64,000 nt of DNA from Branchiostoma belcheri (GCF_001625305.1 NW_017804020.1:4010343-4074342); one strand, 5' to 3'; shown: positions 12,351 through 25,530, counted from the first letter of the stretch. Numbers and translations are program-made. The notes: generated from the letters alone by a model not told the origin.

Positions 12351-12760
12351 AGCTAGCCCAAACTGACTTAATTGTATGGATGACATCCTTTGAAGACCCC
12401 CAAAGTAGTGCGCGCGGGCGAGAAAAAAAATCCGAGCCAAAAAAGACTGCTGCTAAACCACAGGAATACAAAGCTGGGATTGTGAATTTGCCGTAGTGCA
12501 TAGGGCCTTTTACGACAAGCGGGCACATGCTGGCCTTTTGAGGCATTTATGAGTCGGCACTTTACTGACTTCGGAGCTTCGACAGCCTGGGTGCCGTCCC
12601 CCATAGTTACGACCGGCTTCCTATTGTCACTTGCTACCATGGACTACGGAGGATGGCTCCCAGGCGCTAGGCCAGACCCTCGGAGGGCTCTTTATTCGAA
12701 CCAGCGAAAATCAATGCGCGCGTGGCTGTCACCCATAAAATTAAGTCAGTGTGGCCTTAA
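12351..12760. mobile_element. MITE family 2, copy 1
   Basis: The left end (agcccaaactgacttaattg) and the right end (inverse of cataaaattaagtcagtgtg, then gcc) are inverted repeats of about 30 bp. The right side ends at TTAA. It is non-coding; the cgcgcgggcg/caatgcgcgcg words inside recur in the copy at 16266. Confidence 0.8.
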
Positions 12761-13074
12761 GACAGTAGACAGTCGAGCTAACATGGTTTTGTCAAGCACA
12801 CAATGCTATACTATATATGATGTCGGCGTGGATCTGTGAAACCACTTAACTGTAAGACCGCAGTGTCATCCGTGTAGAAGGTGTTTAATGGAGCCTTCGT
12901 GACCCCGTAAGATATATGACGTCACAGCATCCCCCGTGGAACGCTGGGATTTAGTCACCTACAGCTGTGACTCCATATTTGTCAGGCAGCTATGTAGCCT
13001 CCACCAGGCCTTTCTACGTGAATACGGATCGTAGAATTCGGCAAAAAAAGAATAAAATTGGCCAAAGGAGTCCG

Positions 13075-13137
13075 GCCGCGGGGAGGTTGTTTCTTTCCCT
13101 CTGCGCCGCGGGGAGGTTGTTTCTTTCCCTCTGCGCG
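13075..13137. repeat. Tandem duplication, about 31 bp x 2
   Basis: gccgcggggaggttgtttct followed by ttccctctgc is present twice in direct succession, exact. Confidence 0.9.
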
Positions 13138-16100
13138 GCCTGTCAAACCTACAAGGCGGCCAAACTACCCTAAATATATTCTCCTATATATAGCAAGCGT
13201 AGTTAGTCTGGTAGAGACTACAGCTATGTACTTTATTTCTACTTTTTTTCTCAGCTGAAATATAGTGATGAAGTTTAGAAATATTTATCGTTTCATCTGT
13301 CACTCAGTGCCTTATTCTAGATTAAAGATATCATGGCGTGATGCTTATTATATGTTAGCGAGAGTCAGCGAATGCATAGTGTGTTCAAAGATATGCATCT
13401 CTCAGACAGTACGAGTACATCTTTATATATTAACGTTACTCCCCTGTGATGAAAGTTTGCTGTGCCGAAAAGACGTTCTGATGGTGTCATTGTAACAGTT
13501 ACATGTATCTCTCCTGAGTCCATCATCGTGTGACAATGGTGTCTTAAAGCTGTAGTTTTAAAGCTATGGAGTATTAGCGAATGGAGTGTTCAAGGATTAG
13601 GTTCTCTCTCGGGACACAAATCTTTATTTTTACACTCGCCCTTCGGCGCATACACCGTCCTTTCCTGGGACTTAGATAGAACTTCTCAACAAAGGGTTGG
13701 CTGATGACCAAATCTGAAACGCTTGAAGACTACTCTCCGTGATTATGATGGCTAATGATGTACCGTCTCATGTCTCTCGACACCTTAACGACTTCTTCCT
13801 TCAGTCTTCTAGCAGTGATTTGTAGTCTTACTTCCTGGACCGGGCAAAGATTTGTACAGACTCGTGCAGATTAGCAGCTAATGGCGGAGATGGTAGAGGT
13901 CTTTCTCGTAGAATCAACCGCAGATTACAATCAGGCAAAGTTTCGGCTCCCAGAGCGACCTGCCATCAACTATCGGGGAACCCAGCTCGTCCCTAGGGTT
14001 TTCCCTAATGAACGATACACCCAGAACGGTTTTCATAGCCTTTGGCGGCCATTAGACCCTCCATTCTACGCTAATCAACGCCATCTGCATCTACGCTGTT
14101 TGCATTAGTAAGGACGGGCAGGCGGCGGAAATTTCAGCCTTATCAGCCAGTGCACGTTGATGTTTTATGCAATCGTGTCTAAAATCATATTAGTCTCTCT
14201 TGCAAAATTGCTTGTCTGTTTGGGCCATAGGTACGTGTAAGGTCAGACAAACATGCCTACCCTTACACGCACATGGTATTAGAAAAAAAAATACCAACAT
14301 AAAATTAAAGTTACCGCATGGTCCTTGTCCGTTCATTTGGGTTGTTACGGTTATTGCAAAACTTAAAAAGACAACAGACAGGCATAGAATTCAGCAGCAT
14401 CAATTAGCAATTAGAACATCAATTAGCGATAAAGAATCAATGGACAGCGCTTGTAATGGTCTCTATAATGTTTTATTGATAAGGTAAGAAAAATAACAGG
14501 ACTGATATAACAAACTTCAAGCTACCTCAATAAGTGTTAAATGCCAATGAAATCGACACGGCGAAATCGAAGTAAATCAAAGTAGCTAGTGACAACTAGA
14601 GGCCGGAGATCTCATGCTTCGGGACATTGCTCTTCTGTAGTGACGTAGGGACCCCCACGAAGCCCGTTTTTGAACTTGACTTTGGTGTTCCCAACGGTAA
14701 CCTGCCTGCCAAAAAACATCGGTCCATGCCTTCAAGAGTTATGTCGCTAAATCCACAGTCTCCCACACTAAAGCAGACTGATTTTATACCCTTCTGACGA
14801 AGGCAATAAGTAGGGCTTTTGAGAAGTTTGGTAATACATAGTTAGGTATCCTATTTTGAAATCACTACCGAGATTTTTGAAAACGAGCCCTCTGAAAATC
14901 AGATCCGCAACTGCTTTATACCAAACATTTGTAAGTTGACATCGGAGCATATAGCTGGCCTGGGATAGATTCATCAAGGTACCTACTGGAAGTCGTGCCA
15001 GAGACGACTTGTTGAATTGTTGGGTGGCGCAGGAGTCTTGTTACGCCGTCTCGCTGTGAATTGGGAATAAATGAAATGAAATAAATGGCATGAAAACCCG
15101 ACCATCAGTCATGCATGCCGCTGGCTGCCTGAACGAGATTTACACTGCCAAAGTAGATAACGAATGCAGCCCAACAGGGATCACATAAATCAGCTAAGTT
15201 TGCTTTAATGTCGTATCAGCTGCAGGTAGAGATTGCTAATTGTCCTGTGCTTAAAAATGCTATTAACGCTATGGCACAAGTTTGAACTGCAATTTCCAAC
15301 ACAGCAAATTTTCGACTGTACAACTCCACTCTGTCAAGGAATACGCAATCCACCGTGACGTCACGCAGATAGCGCAAGTGACTCCGTGAGCAGTGGATAG
15401 TAGGTTGCAGAGAGTCTGTGGTGCCCCCCGTCTCTGTTGAGGGATGGTTGTAATGCCCTGAAGTAGATGGAATCTTTAACCCCTCGTGCAAAAGAGTCCG
15501 GTTCTGTGTCCAAGATGCTTAATTTACCCAATGAGACTGAATGTCTAGGCGATTAAAATGTAATAAAAATGTATTCTATTCTATTCACACAAGATAAGTA
15601 TTAGCAGTATTGCGATGGTAGCATAATTCACTAGTAATGATAACCTTTCTTCCGTATATAGACATTGTAATGATTTTGACGACTGGTTGCAATGCTTTTA
15701 TGTTTTGTTTACAAAAATTATGATGGAAAATTGCCATAGGATAATGCCATTGTTATGTATGTGTTATTTAGCGTCCTATGGCAAATTTAATTTTGGTGTC
15801 GCTGAACCAAACACACTTAACATACATCAAGTGATCGGCGTTCAGTTCTGTCGAAGTTGCAAGTTAATTAGCCGGGAAATGATCGAGTGTTTCTTGAATA
15901 TTTTTTAATTACTTGCAAAACATGCGCACACGGGGAGGTAATATATTTGTCTCCTTATTAGGGACCTTAATGGCGCACAAACGTTGATAAGTTAGTAACA
16001 CTCTGGCGACGTGTAATCTCCGTGATGTATGCCTTGTGGTGATATCTTCGCGCTTCACGTTCCCCCGCATTCAATAATAATGAGCATAAGATTAATCAGG

Positions 16101-16265
16101 AAATTAAGGCACTGTACAGAATGTAACATGCTGAGAGCAAAGACCTCAAAGACTAATAAATTCGATCTTCGGGTTATAAGTATGTCTACGGAGAAAGACA
16201 ATGTGGGCGAAAATGAAAAAGAAAGCTAAACACATTTAAATGTGCAGTGAATGTTGATCGCAGTG
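13138..16265. other. Intergenic spacer
   Basis: No gene recognised. An element tail-like run ending aataaatgaaatgaaataaa at about 15064-15085 and ataaaaatgtattctattct at about 15562 suggest retroelement ends, unclassified. Confidence 0.4.
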
Positions 16266-16526
16266 TAAGGCCACAGCAAGTAAATTGTATGGATGGCATC
16301 CTGCACAGACGCCAAATCTAATGCGATAGGGAGAAAAAGACAAGGCGGACCAAAAAAAAAACAACTTGAAGGTTTTTTTTTTAATTTTGACATCATAAAC
16401 CTTGTTGAACAAGAAATGATACCTATATTGTGCACAGTGTACTGCCAACTATTACAACATCCAAAATCAGGTGAAAATCAATGCGCGCGCTGATGTCATC
16501 CAAGGGAATTACTTGCTATGGCCTAA
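16266..16526. mobile_element. MITE family 2, copy 2
   Basis: The left taaggccacagcaagtaaat and the right gggaattacttgctatggcc plus ta are inverted repeats that continue into ggatggcatcc/ggatgacatca. Inner words (caatgcgcgcg) match copy 1. Confidence 0.8.
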
Positions 16527-16639
16527 CAAACCAACCACAGCTGTGGTGACGCAAAGGGCTGAGACTGCCAACAGCTAAAAATCAATTCAAACTTGCCACA
16601 ATGCACTGCTTAAAACATGAGATTACAAACCTGATCTAT

Positions 16640-16985
16640 TGTGTTCAACAGTAGTAGTTTCACTTAGACTAGTGTTTTTCTCTTCTTGTAACTCATACCA
16701 ATTATTATCATTATTGCTCTGTATTTATAATTTACATTACTTTATTTCATGGTCATTAACTTATACCGTACATTATTTGATAATCCTTATTGTATTATTT
16801 CCATTGTATATTGTATTATTTCCATTTATTGATTATATTTAATTTTGTATAGTTTAAAGGAGGAGGGCCTAGTATAAGCATGCCATGCTTCTCCCATCCT
16901 CCTGCACCTGTTTTATCCTTGTTTTGTATTTTATTGTTGTCTGTTTTGTTTATGTGCAAACAATAAAATCAAATCAAATCAAACA
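16640..16985 (+). mobile_element. Non-LTR retroelement 3' tail (putative)
   Basis: AT-rich stretch ending cctgttttatccttgttttg, then gtgcaaacaataaaatcaaatcaaatcaaa. A polyadenylation signal followed by short tandem atcaa repeats is usual for LINE 3' ends. No coding part is recognised. Confidence 0.5.
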
Positions 16986-17638
16986 GTAATGTGTGAAAAA
17001 ATATATATAATTTAAATGATGTGATTTTAGTACTGTATCATGTAACTGATCAGAGAAAATTTAGATACAGTTGACCTGGAGTATACTGCAATGTAACCTG
17101 CATCATCAAACTTACCCTAGAATAACTTAACCCCCATGAAGACATAAAATGAAACGAAAAACAGCGTTTAACTTTTTCAACGTACAGATAATTTTTCTGA
17201 ATGATAATACGAAGGATAAATTTGAAAATATATCAAAAATCGGACATTCAGATTTGAAATACGATATACAATGGTTTTAGTTACAGGGTACGCACTGATT
17301 GCTAAAGCTGAATATCTTGATAGATTTTACGAGCCAAATTTATTGAGCATTATGGTATTTCGATAAGAAAAGTAGGCCAATTCTGAAAGCAATCGTAAGT
17401 TGGGTCAGTTCTGGGCAATATTAGGTCTAGCTAAAATGTATGAGGACGCCCTAGGCAGTGGTTGGCCTAGTACACTGTGAGTATTTTGTTTGATGAAGCA
17501 CTGTGAAAAGTCAATTTTTATCTTGCTCTGATGTAACACCTTTCCCCCAAGAGACGTCCTGTCTCCAGATGCATCTGTGCTTGAGTCCCTACATGAGATT
17601 ATGGGACCATTTTGGACAGTGCTGTTGCACAATAAACG

Positions 17639-17935
17639 TTTATTGCAAATGCCTGCCCGAGGGCTAATTGCAAATAATAAAGATAAAAGGACATTTGAGG
17701 AGTACAGAATCTACATAATAAGGTAATTTTCTAAAACTATTGCTATTTCTAAGGGTTTGACTTCTCTTTTGTAAACCATGGAAGACGTAATGCCCCACCC
17801 TTTCCAAAATTTGTGGGTTTTGGGTGGTTTTTTAAAAGAAGTATAGTTTTTCTTTGTCTTTAGGCTTAGAAAAATTGGGATAAACTGTAGAAGTTTGAAT
17901 AGATAACTCATTTCTAGCTTTGTTCTGAGATAAAG
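17639..17935 (-). mobile_element. Retroelement remnant, inverted relative to the 19.5-kb copy
   Basis: Read on the minus strand it contains actattcaaacttctacag-like, gacaaagaaaaa, ccaaaacccacaaattttgg, caaaagagaagtcaaaccct and the tail box ttgcaattagccctcgggca. The copy at 19535-19844 (plus) has the same order. Peptides PKTHKFWKGW and YKREVKPLEIAI resemble PKTHRFWKRW and NKREVKPFRHSF of the other copy, suggesting a decayed ORF end. Confidence 0.75.
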
Positions 17936-18844
17936 GGTATTTCGTCTTCCACAGCTTTCGCACTACAATACTTACAAATTCTTTCACATACAGGTAATCT
18001 TCTATGCCGGCCTCTCTCTATTTCCAGATATAAATAATGTAAAAGTCAAAAGTTCACAAAGACAAAATGTTCGACAACGGACACTAAATAGGCCATTATC
18101 ATCTCCCGATGTTTTAAACGTGCATTGGGACGCTTTCCACAAATGTATGACATCTCTTACCACAGCTGTAATTTGCAGTGTAGATATTTTGGGATTTTAG
18201 CAGAGGGAGTTTGTTTCTGATTCCATTTAGGCTTTGGCCTCTTGCTCTCCCACTGCCGTACGTATATAAAGTCGTTATCATTTTATAATGTAGCGAACTT
18301 CTAAAAAAAACACATGAATAATCAAAATGGAGGATCATAACTGTCACATTTGGGCACAGGAATAGTTAACATGCAGTTGATGAAATATTATTGACTATTA
18401 GGAGTACGCTTGGTCATGTTTAGTTTTGCCAAACGATCTTTGGCTAACTAGCTGTGTCTAACGCAATATCTAAGCTATCTAACTGTGTCGAATGTAATAG
18501 AGACTACAACGCCATGTCAATAATGTAATGGCTTCAAACAATAGGAAAAAAATTAATAAGCCGAAAGACATATGAGCAACATATTGCATACACTAGTAGT
18601 GAAGTCATCTGAACGTTTCGAGTACTTGTGCCAGTCACCTGTCGTTTCCATCAACGTATTTCTGTTATACGAGTGAACACCTTAAATAAGCACTGAAGTA
18701 CTGGTATAGAGCCATCAAAGTATGACATCAGTTATTACATTGCCCGATACTTCACATCCTTCACGAGTGGTCTCTATGAACTGGACTCTCAGTTGAAATG
18801 ATGATCACGATTGTTTCAGGTATAACAATTTTGAACTGTATTTG

Positions 18845-19125
18845 GCTGTATAAGAACAGAAGAATCCGAAGGATTAAAGAGGCAGTCTGGATAAGGAGTG
18901 GACTCCAGTGTTGAATCGGGACGAGGGGGAGGGGGGGCCGGGGTACAAACTCAGCCATGTTTGGGATTGCGTTGGAAAGCGCCACCTACATCGGCTACAT
19001 ATAGCGGCGAGAAGCAGTACTCCAGTCAGAAACTCTGATAGACAACGAAACGTTTGGTTGTGTAAAAGATATCCTATATACCCCATAATCTACCAACCTG
19101 ATGAATCTTTTTTCGGGTGTATTTA
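18845..19125 (+). pseudogene. Penelope-like element 3' end (remnant)
   Basis: The plus strand reads RIRRIKEAVWIRSGLQ, a stop, then in a neighbouring frame LNRDEG followed by YKLSHVWD. The KEAxxIRxxxxxLNRDxGxxLSxxW arrangement is typical of the C-terminus of Penelope-like elements. The ORF is broken by stop and frameshift. It is followed by acgaaacgtttggttgtgta and accaacctgatgaa, words shared with 30.6 and 60.7 kb. Confidence 0.7.
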
Positions 19126-19534
19126 GATGCACCTTGGATCATTAAGCAGTCAGACACCCCAGTCTTTGCCACTACATCTTATGTATCGACCTCAGCACTT
19201 TCGTTGGGCGTCGTCTTGCCTAGATCACAATGCCAAAAGGGACACCTAGGGATCGGTTAACAGATTGCATGGTTAGCTGCACAGGCACCTGTTGATTTTG
19301 TGTCTGCAGTTTGCCTACGATAAAGAAGGTGTCGCTATGTAAACGTATGAAGGAAAATCTACATCTGTTCTATACAATTGATAACACCTGGGAAACAAAA
19401 ATCATCAAGTGATGAAGCACATTTAAAGTAGCATGTCTGGATTTTCGACAACCCTTCATTAAATGTATTAATGGTATTACATTGTTTGCCGACTTTGTTG
19501 CTTAGCATAGAGAATAGTTACTGTTCGTTTCAAA

Positions 19535-19844
19535 ACAACGCTCAAAATGAGTTGCCTTACTATTCAAACTTCTACAGTGTATCTCAATTTCTCTACATTT
19601 ACAGACAAAGAAAAAAATTATTCTTTTTAAACTTAAACTTTAAACCCAAAACCCACAGATTTTGGAAAAGGTGGTCCATGATTAACAAAAGAGAAGTCAA
19701 ACCCTTCAGACATAGTTTTAGACAAAGCTATAGTTTGAGACAACTACCTTTCATTGTGTAGATTTTAGTTATTTTATACTCTGTTTCGATGTTCTTTTAT
19801 GTTTGTAATTTGCAATTATCCTCCGGGCACGAATTCGCAATAGA
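19535..19844 (+). mobile_element. Retroelement remnant, partner of the 17.6-kb copy
   Basis: Contains ctattcaaacttctacagtg, gacaaagaaaaaaa, ccaaaacccacagattttgg, caaaagagaagtcaaaccct and a tail tttgcaattatcctccgggc then gaattcgcaatag. The orientation is opposite to the copy at 17639-17935, with 1.6 kb between. Confidence 0.75.
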
Positions 19845-20034
19845 TTTTTCAGTTACTTCGAAGACAGGTAAAGAAAAGCAGTTGATACCACTTTGCAGTG
19901 GAATCTTTGTTGCATCAATCATCACGTGATGTATTGATTCCCTTCCGGATGAAACCAGATTTCTATAAAGATGGCGTCAGCATGAACATTTATCACATCT
20001 CCTGTTACCGGGACGGTGGATGGATCATGCAATT

Positions 20035-20345
20035 GATATCTGACAGTCACCAGTGTGTTTAGATTCCGGTATTGTCGAGTTACTCCGTGAATAAAACTTC
20101 GTACTTTTCTCCTCGATGATGCTCTCTTTTGTAGTCAGTCATGGTGCAAGAGTGGGTTTTTTGTATATATATATTTAAAAGAGTTCCCATGCAAGTGATA
20201 TCTGACAGTGACCAGTGTGTTTAGATTCTGGTATTGGCCAGTTACTCCGTGAATAAAACTTTTTCCTCGATTGAGCTCTCTTTTGTAGTCAGTCATGGAG
20301 CAAGAGTGGTTTTTTGGTATGTATATTTATCAAAGAGTTACCTAC
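20035..20345. repeat. Tandem duplication, about 155 bp x 2
   Basis: gatatctgacagtcaccagt to tttgtagtcagtcatggtgc is repeated as gatatctgacagtgaccagt to tttgtagtcagtcatggagc. The units differ by small indels and substitutions. Confidence 0.9.
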
Positions 20346-22697
20346 ATATCTGAAAAGCTTTTCTATATTGTAAGAGTAGCCATTTTCGAAATAGGGTGTT
20401 TGAAATGATTTATATTTACTGACAGAACTGATCTGAATCAAAGAAAGGAAACTATGTTGTCAGTTCAACTGCTCCTAACTCTCCTTTGACGGGCTTTGTA
20501 ATGTGGACCCATATCCAGGTAACTTTGGTGTAAAAGAGAAATCGCTGGACGATAATAACACTCCTGTATACAAAACCCTATCTCGTTGAAGAAAAGACCC
20601 TAAAGCCTTTTCATACTTGGTTCTTACGCCCACCTGGCATGTCACTGTCAGACCTGCTAGTTACGTCTGGTTCTGAGCCCTACCAAAGGCGTGATGGCGA
20701 CGGCAATAACATACAACAAAATGTCAGGAGAAGCCATTGTCGTATATTTCTTCCCCCCGCCAAAGTCTGTAACGCTAATCCTGGTGATTATTTTGATCCC
20801 GTCGTCTCCTCAGCCGTCTTCGATTCTTAGCTGCGAGTTATGCGGAGAGGGAGGTGGTGGGTTATTTTCGGACAAATAGTTAGATTCGGATCTCTGGAGG
20901 ATTTCCTCCACGTCAAGTATCTCGTCTCCAGGCCATCGTTGAGATACATGAATTCCACGGGGACTTAGCGCCGGCTATGCGGGGCGTTTCGGCCGACTGC
21001 GCTGCGTGCCTGTATCGGTTCAGATAAGGCGAGCTAAAGAGTGATTTTGGCGGGGAGACACTTCTCCACCAGTCACCTGCATATTGGCTGTGAGGCTTCC
21101 ATTTATCACGAAACATCCCGGCCCGGGGAGGTATTTTTGGGAGGTCAAAGGTGGGATGAGTATTCTGTGGTCTCGCGTCTGTTGGGTTTGCTAAATGGAA
21201 GGCCGCGGAGGAAGGTCTATCTGCATATGACGGCACGGTATTCGATATTTCATTAATTCCACATTCTAGACAAGTCTGCTCTTCAAATGGTATTATCTGA
21301 AGCAGCACCCTGGTTTATATAATATCAAAATGTGCAAATCTTTTGTATCGAGATTTAGATGTAGATGCAGATGCGCATGCAGAAGAAATATTTATTTCAA
21401 TAAAAGATGGGGCTCAATCAGACCAGATAAAACTTACCACAAAATATCGTCGTTCAATCGATGGTAAAAAGTTCTGGCCCAGGTATAGAATGAAGGATAC
21501 TCAGCGCGCGGTATAGCGCTGCCTCCGCCGGAATTGTGTTACTCGACGCCGGTTTTAATGTGCCATAGTTCTCCCAAAGCACGCCTGAAATAGATCACTG
21601 TAACCGCAGACTCTTCAAATATGTGGCGTCTTTGATCTATCCAGGAAACACTGAAGTTATGAGATGTATAGCGGAGGTAGATGAACAGAATTCGGGGCTC
21701 GTCAGATTTCATTCGAAGTAGGAAACCTGAAGAGCAATATGCAAAGCAGTTGGTAGTAGTTGCGTCGTTGCAGTCATCCTGTGGCTTCTTCCCTTGTTAT
21801 AACAAATTAAAGTTATGCATTCTGGTGTTTAATTAAATCAGCAGCGAATCAGTAAGTCAATCAGTGAGGGACTTGATTCAGTTAGATATAGATAATATCA
21901 GTTCAGTCTACCATCAGAGCGTCTTACGTGTCTGAACGTGCGTAAATTCTCAGGCCAACTCTGCGGTCTTCTGATAAGCCAGTTCTTCATCATCTTTCCA
22001 TACCAAATCCGTTCACGGGTGATTGGTTTTCCTGCTCGATCGCATAGTTTGATGAAGTGTTTTGCTCATCCTGCGATATACAATCCGTGGTGCGACTCAA
22101 AGATTTATTCCGACTTTTCTTAGCATAATTACCATCTATTTACAAGGCTGGGGGAAAACGAGTTTGGCCATTATTGTAAAATTATCTCCAGTCTTACAAG
22201 CTGCGTCCTGCAGATCAAGTTGACGTAAGAATGTGTTTCCATTTTTTATGGTTTTAATATGTTTTTTTTGTTTATATCTTTGCACTTACAACAAATAAAA
22301 CACAATAAAACAATTGAGAAATAAATAGACATGCATAAGAGGACCAGAAACCTGGTGGTTTATCTTTGGCCCTCCCTATATACACTACAAAATTAAAAGA
22401 TGAATTACCATTATTACTAGATGAACCAAATTTGAAACAAAGAAGACAATAATAGCAGGAAATTAAATTTTAAAAAATAATGAAATTACAATGTAATGTT
22501 CTTACAACAAAGTCCACCAATTGTGAGATATGGTGGTACGCTTTCACTAGTGTATGGCTCTCTCGACAGAAGAGCAACCGATTTGTATTAGGAACACGCC
22601 ACAAGCAGGCTTTAGAGAATAATCTGTTCATGTTCATGTTCACGATAAGAAAGCAACATCGCTCCTTTGCTCATCGAATATTATTGTATACCTTTTC
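20346..22697. other. Intergenic spacer
   Basis: Locally GC-richer at 20630-21250 with overlapping open frames on both strands (131 codons at 20913-21308 minus), but no motif or splice context supports a gene. Nothing else recognised. Confidence 0.45.
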
Positions 22698-23041
22698 TTA
22701 ACGGCATCCAGTGCAGTTTTTAGGGCTTGGAAACCCGATTTTGCAAAGCCAATATTCTAGCCATTTATCTACATACTAAGTTGAAACCACACCATCCCAA
22801 TGTATATTGAACCTCATGGAGCAAAGATTCTGACGGAAAATGGTTATTGGAAGGGCCCTTGGTTGATTTTTAGGGTACAACCCAGAAAATAAAAGACTTA
22901 TCATGGGTTTATGCAGTTTGAAAAGCCTTAAGTATAAAATACTGACTCAAATGTGCTAGTCTATGTGTCAATATCACAAAGATGGTCTTATTCAGCATAT
23001 TTTCAATTTTGCTGCCCTGAAATCGCATTGGATGCCTTTAA
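22698..23041. mobile_element. MITE family 1, most complete copy
   Basis: 344 bp with terminal inverted repeats: left TTAACGGCATCCAGTGCAG and right GCATTGGATGCCTTTAA. TTAA at both borders is the target of piggyBac-type transposases. There is no coding capacity. The other copies are at 6626, 44726 and 61131. Confidence 0.88.
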
Positions 23042-25119
23042 GTCTATGTACCATGACGTTAAAGTCATTACGTATCATAAACTTGTTATGTTCTTATGAT
23101 CTTACCATATAGCTGAAATAAGATTTGCTTACTAATGTGTAGAACTAATAGCCTGGTAAGAAGTGGTAGATTATCTCATATTTGTGCACGATATTATCCG
23201 CTGTATCATTAACTAACAGGTTTAAGCAAGTTTGAACTGCAATTGTAATTGGCAACGTCTAACATATATTCACAAAATTTATTGGATGCCCATAATCTTC
23301 TGGAAGTCAAAGTGCAAAACACTTTTTATTTGAAATATAACAATAGCTTGCGTGTCGTGGTGCACCGTAACTGCACAATGTGACAAAGCAAAGCAAACTG
23401 ATATGTGACAAAATAGCGTGGTCGAAAGTCCAAACATTAGTACACAGTACATACTATATTGGCTCTATCTCCAATTAAAAATCACCTGGTGTAGTTTTAC
23501 ATATCAGATCGTTACCAAACCGAAAACACAAGTCTATTCCAGCAAACCCATCGACATTCGACCACATGCATCCCAACACATGAATAAAGCATACAATACA
23601 GCATTATCTATTCTTAACGGCGTTGATGAAGGTTAGACATCCAGGTAGAACATTGCATAATACAAAATAAACTAGGCATTTCATAAACGGCACTCAACCC
23701 AAAAGCATCCACTTAATCATTGATCAAAGATAGTGAATGCTATCTAAATCACTTGACTCTTCAGATAACGTGTCATCCAGTTGCTTTACTTTGCATTATG
23801 TAATATTCCTAAGTACGTAAAAGAAGCCGTTTTGAGTCGTGAAACCTCACTACAATGCAAATCCTACACCTGAGAAATGCTTCTTTCACACGTACCGGTG
23901 ACTGCCTCCAACTATAAGTATACGGCCATGTATGTAGTTCTACCTGTAGCTCTCTGTGATACGAGTCCAAACAGGCATGTGGCGCACATGAAACAAACGT
24001 TACTTTGCGATATTTAAAAGTCATTTGATGCTTCGTCCGGAGAGTTAGAATCCTTATAATCCGTTGGAAATAACCGTTGGATCTGGGCATTTGATAATGA
24101 AAGGTCTCCAATATGCATACCAATGTGCCGTGTTGAGTGCGCTTCACGGCTGGAGCGGCTTCCTAATGAATACGAGATGTAGACACTGCGATGTGCACAC
24201 TCCTGTACAGAATATGGAATGTTGTCATGAAAGATACAAGTATTATCTGTTATATCTGTAATATGGGATGTCCATCGTGACTTGTATCAATATAAGACTT
24301 GAATACCTCTAAAACGTCCAACAGTTGTATGTGCATCCAGTGTAAGTGTCGCATCGGGTGAACGATATTCTCTCAAATCAGAATCCTCCTCTAAAAACCA
24401 ATCAATCCACCAGAACAAAGGCAGAATTTTAAAGGCAAATTACACGGGGATTATCTGGATTTCGTTTTTAAAATAATGGAGGAAAATATATACTTGCTGA
24501 CACTCTGGATTAACGTGCACTATCGGGGTAAGGTATATAGACTTATTGTTGTATCTAAGGCAATAGTTTTAGACCTTACTGGATTCTACACAGTAAATGT
24601 AGTGATGATATTGAAATCCTTTTCTTCAGCAACGCCGACAATAAGTGTGAAACCATGTTCAAGCCTATGATATCTATTTCACAATAAAATGCAAATTTAC
24701 ACAGCATTGCATGTCTGTTACCGTCCGTCCCAGCTAGCGTATAGATACACCAGTGTAGAATATCGTAATATTTATCATCAACTTGATAATTTGATGCGAG
24801 ATTAAAGTTACTGTAAGTAGTAATGTCCATTCTTTTTTCTTGATATGTACATTTGCTTGGGATGTGTCGTACGGCACTCTTTCCCCTCCTGTCGGGAAAA
24901 TCAAATCCGTCTTGTACGTCCCCCGTGGGTGTTTCCTTTAAACGGTTCTTGTATTTGAAACTTAAGCAGCATATTTCTGCTTGGCACTTATTTATCAGTC
25001 TTCAATCTCACATCCACTGATCTGTGTATCTGATGTTCTTTTTTTCACAGTTTGTTGCTCTTTGCCGCAATGCCATGTCTGTAGACTTACGCCCTTCAGT
25101 TGATTTCTATTTCCTGCTT
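23042..25119. other. Spacer downstream of gene 1 stop, including its 3' UTR
   Basis: No gene recognised. The 3' UTR of gene 1 must start at 25119 and extend downward for an unknown length; no strong polyadenylation signal stands out. Confidence 0.5.
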
Positions 25120-25530
25120 TTAAACCAATCCATATCCGATCCAGTAGATGATGTTGAAGATCACGAAGGCCAACGGGAACATGAAGCGGGACCACCTGTC
25201 GATGTCGTTTACATCCGTGATCTCAGGAACCTTAAAATGGAGAGTTCGTCTGCGCGCAACCTTCTGGGCAACTTCGGCAAAAGTCGGCCTCCTTCGTTCC
25301 CCGACACCGGCTCTCAGTTCAATGCCGACGCCGCCCACTTCCTTGCAGTTCTCGTCGTTTTGAGAAGACGACGTCGTGGCGATGCTGACCCTTTTTGTGC
25401 AGGCGTTGGTCGACGGAGAATTCCGAAGTGAGTCGTTGGCTGCCCCGGCGTTGCCGTCCCGGTTGACTGCGTTCGCGGCTCGTAATCTACTCAACAAAAT
25501 GGCGGCCGCAGATCCTCCTTTTCCTCCTCC
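25120..25530 (-). CDS. Gene 1 last exon: M3-M4 loop, M4 and stop
   Basis: The acceptor tgtgtcgtacag opens phase 0 into [21 protein letters not shown] hydrophilic loop follows, rich in Ser, Asn and Arg, with a serine run near residue 50. Then come [14 protein letters not shown] and M4 ([18 protein letters not shown]), ending LV and TAA at 25120-25122. M4 and the short extracellular tail are typical of GABA-A and glycine receptor subunits. The full M3-M4 loop is roughly 140 residues. No clear AATAAA on the minus strand was seen close after the stop, so the transcript end is not placed. Confidence 0.94.
   Translation of the reverse strand, partial: GGGKGGSAAAILLSRLRAANAVNRDGNAGAANDSLRNSPSTNACTKRVSIATTSSSQNDENCKEVGGVGIELRAGVGERRRPTFAEVAQKVARRRTLHFKVPEITDVNDIDRWSRFMFPLAFVIFNIIYWIGYGLV

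Noticed and set aside
20913-21308. 131-codon minus-strand ORF in a GC-richer patch
   Set aside because: Open frames occur on both strands here, which GC content explains; no family resemblance or exon borders.
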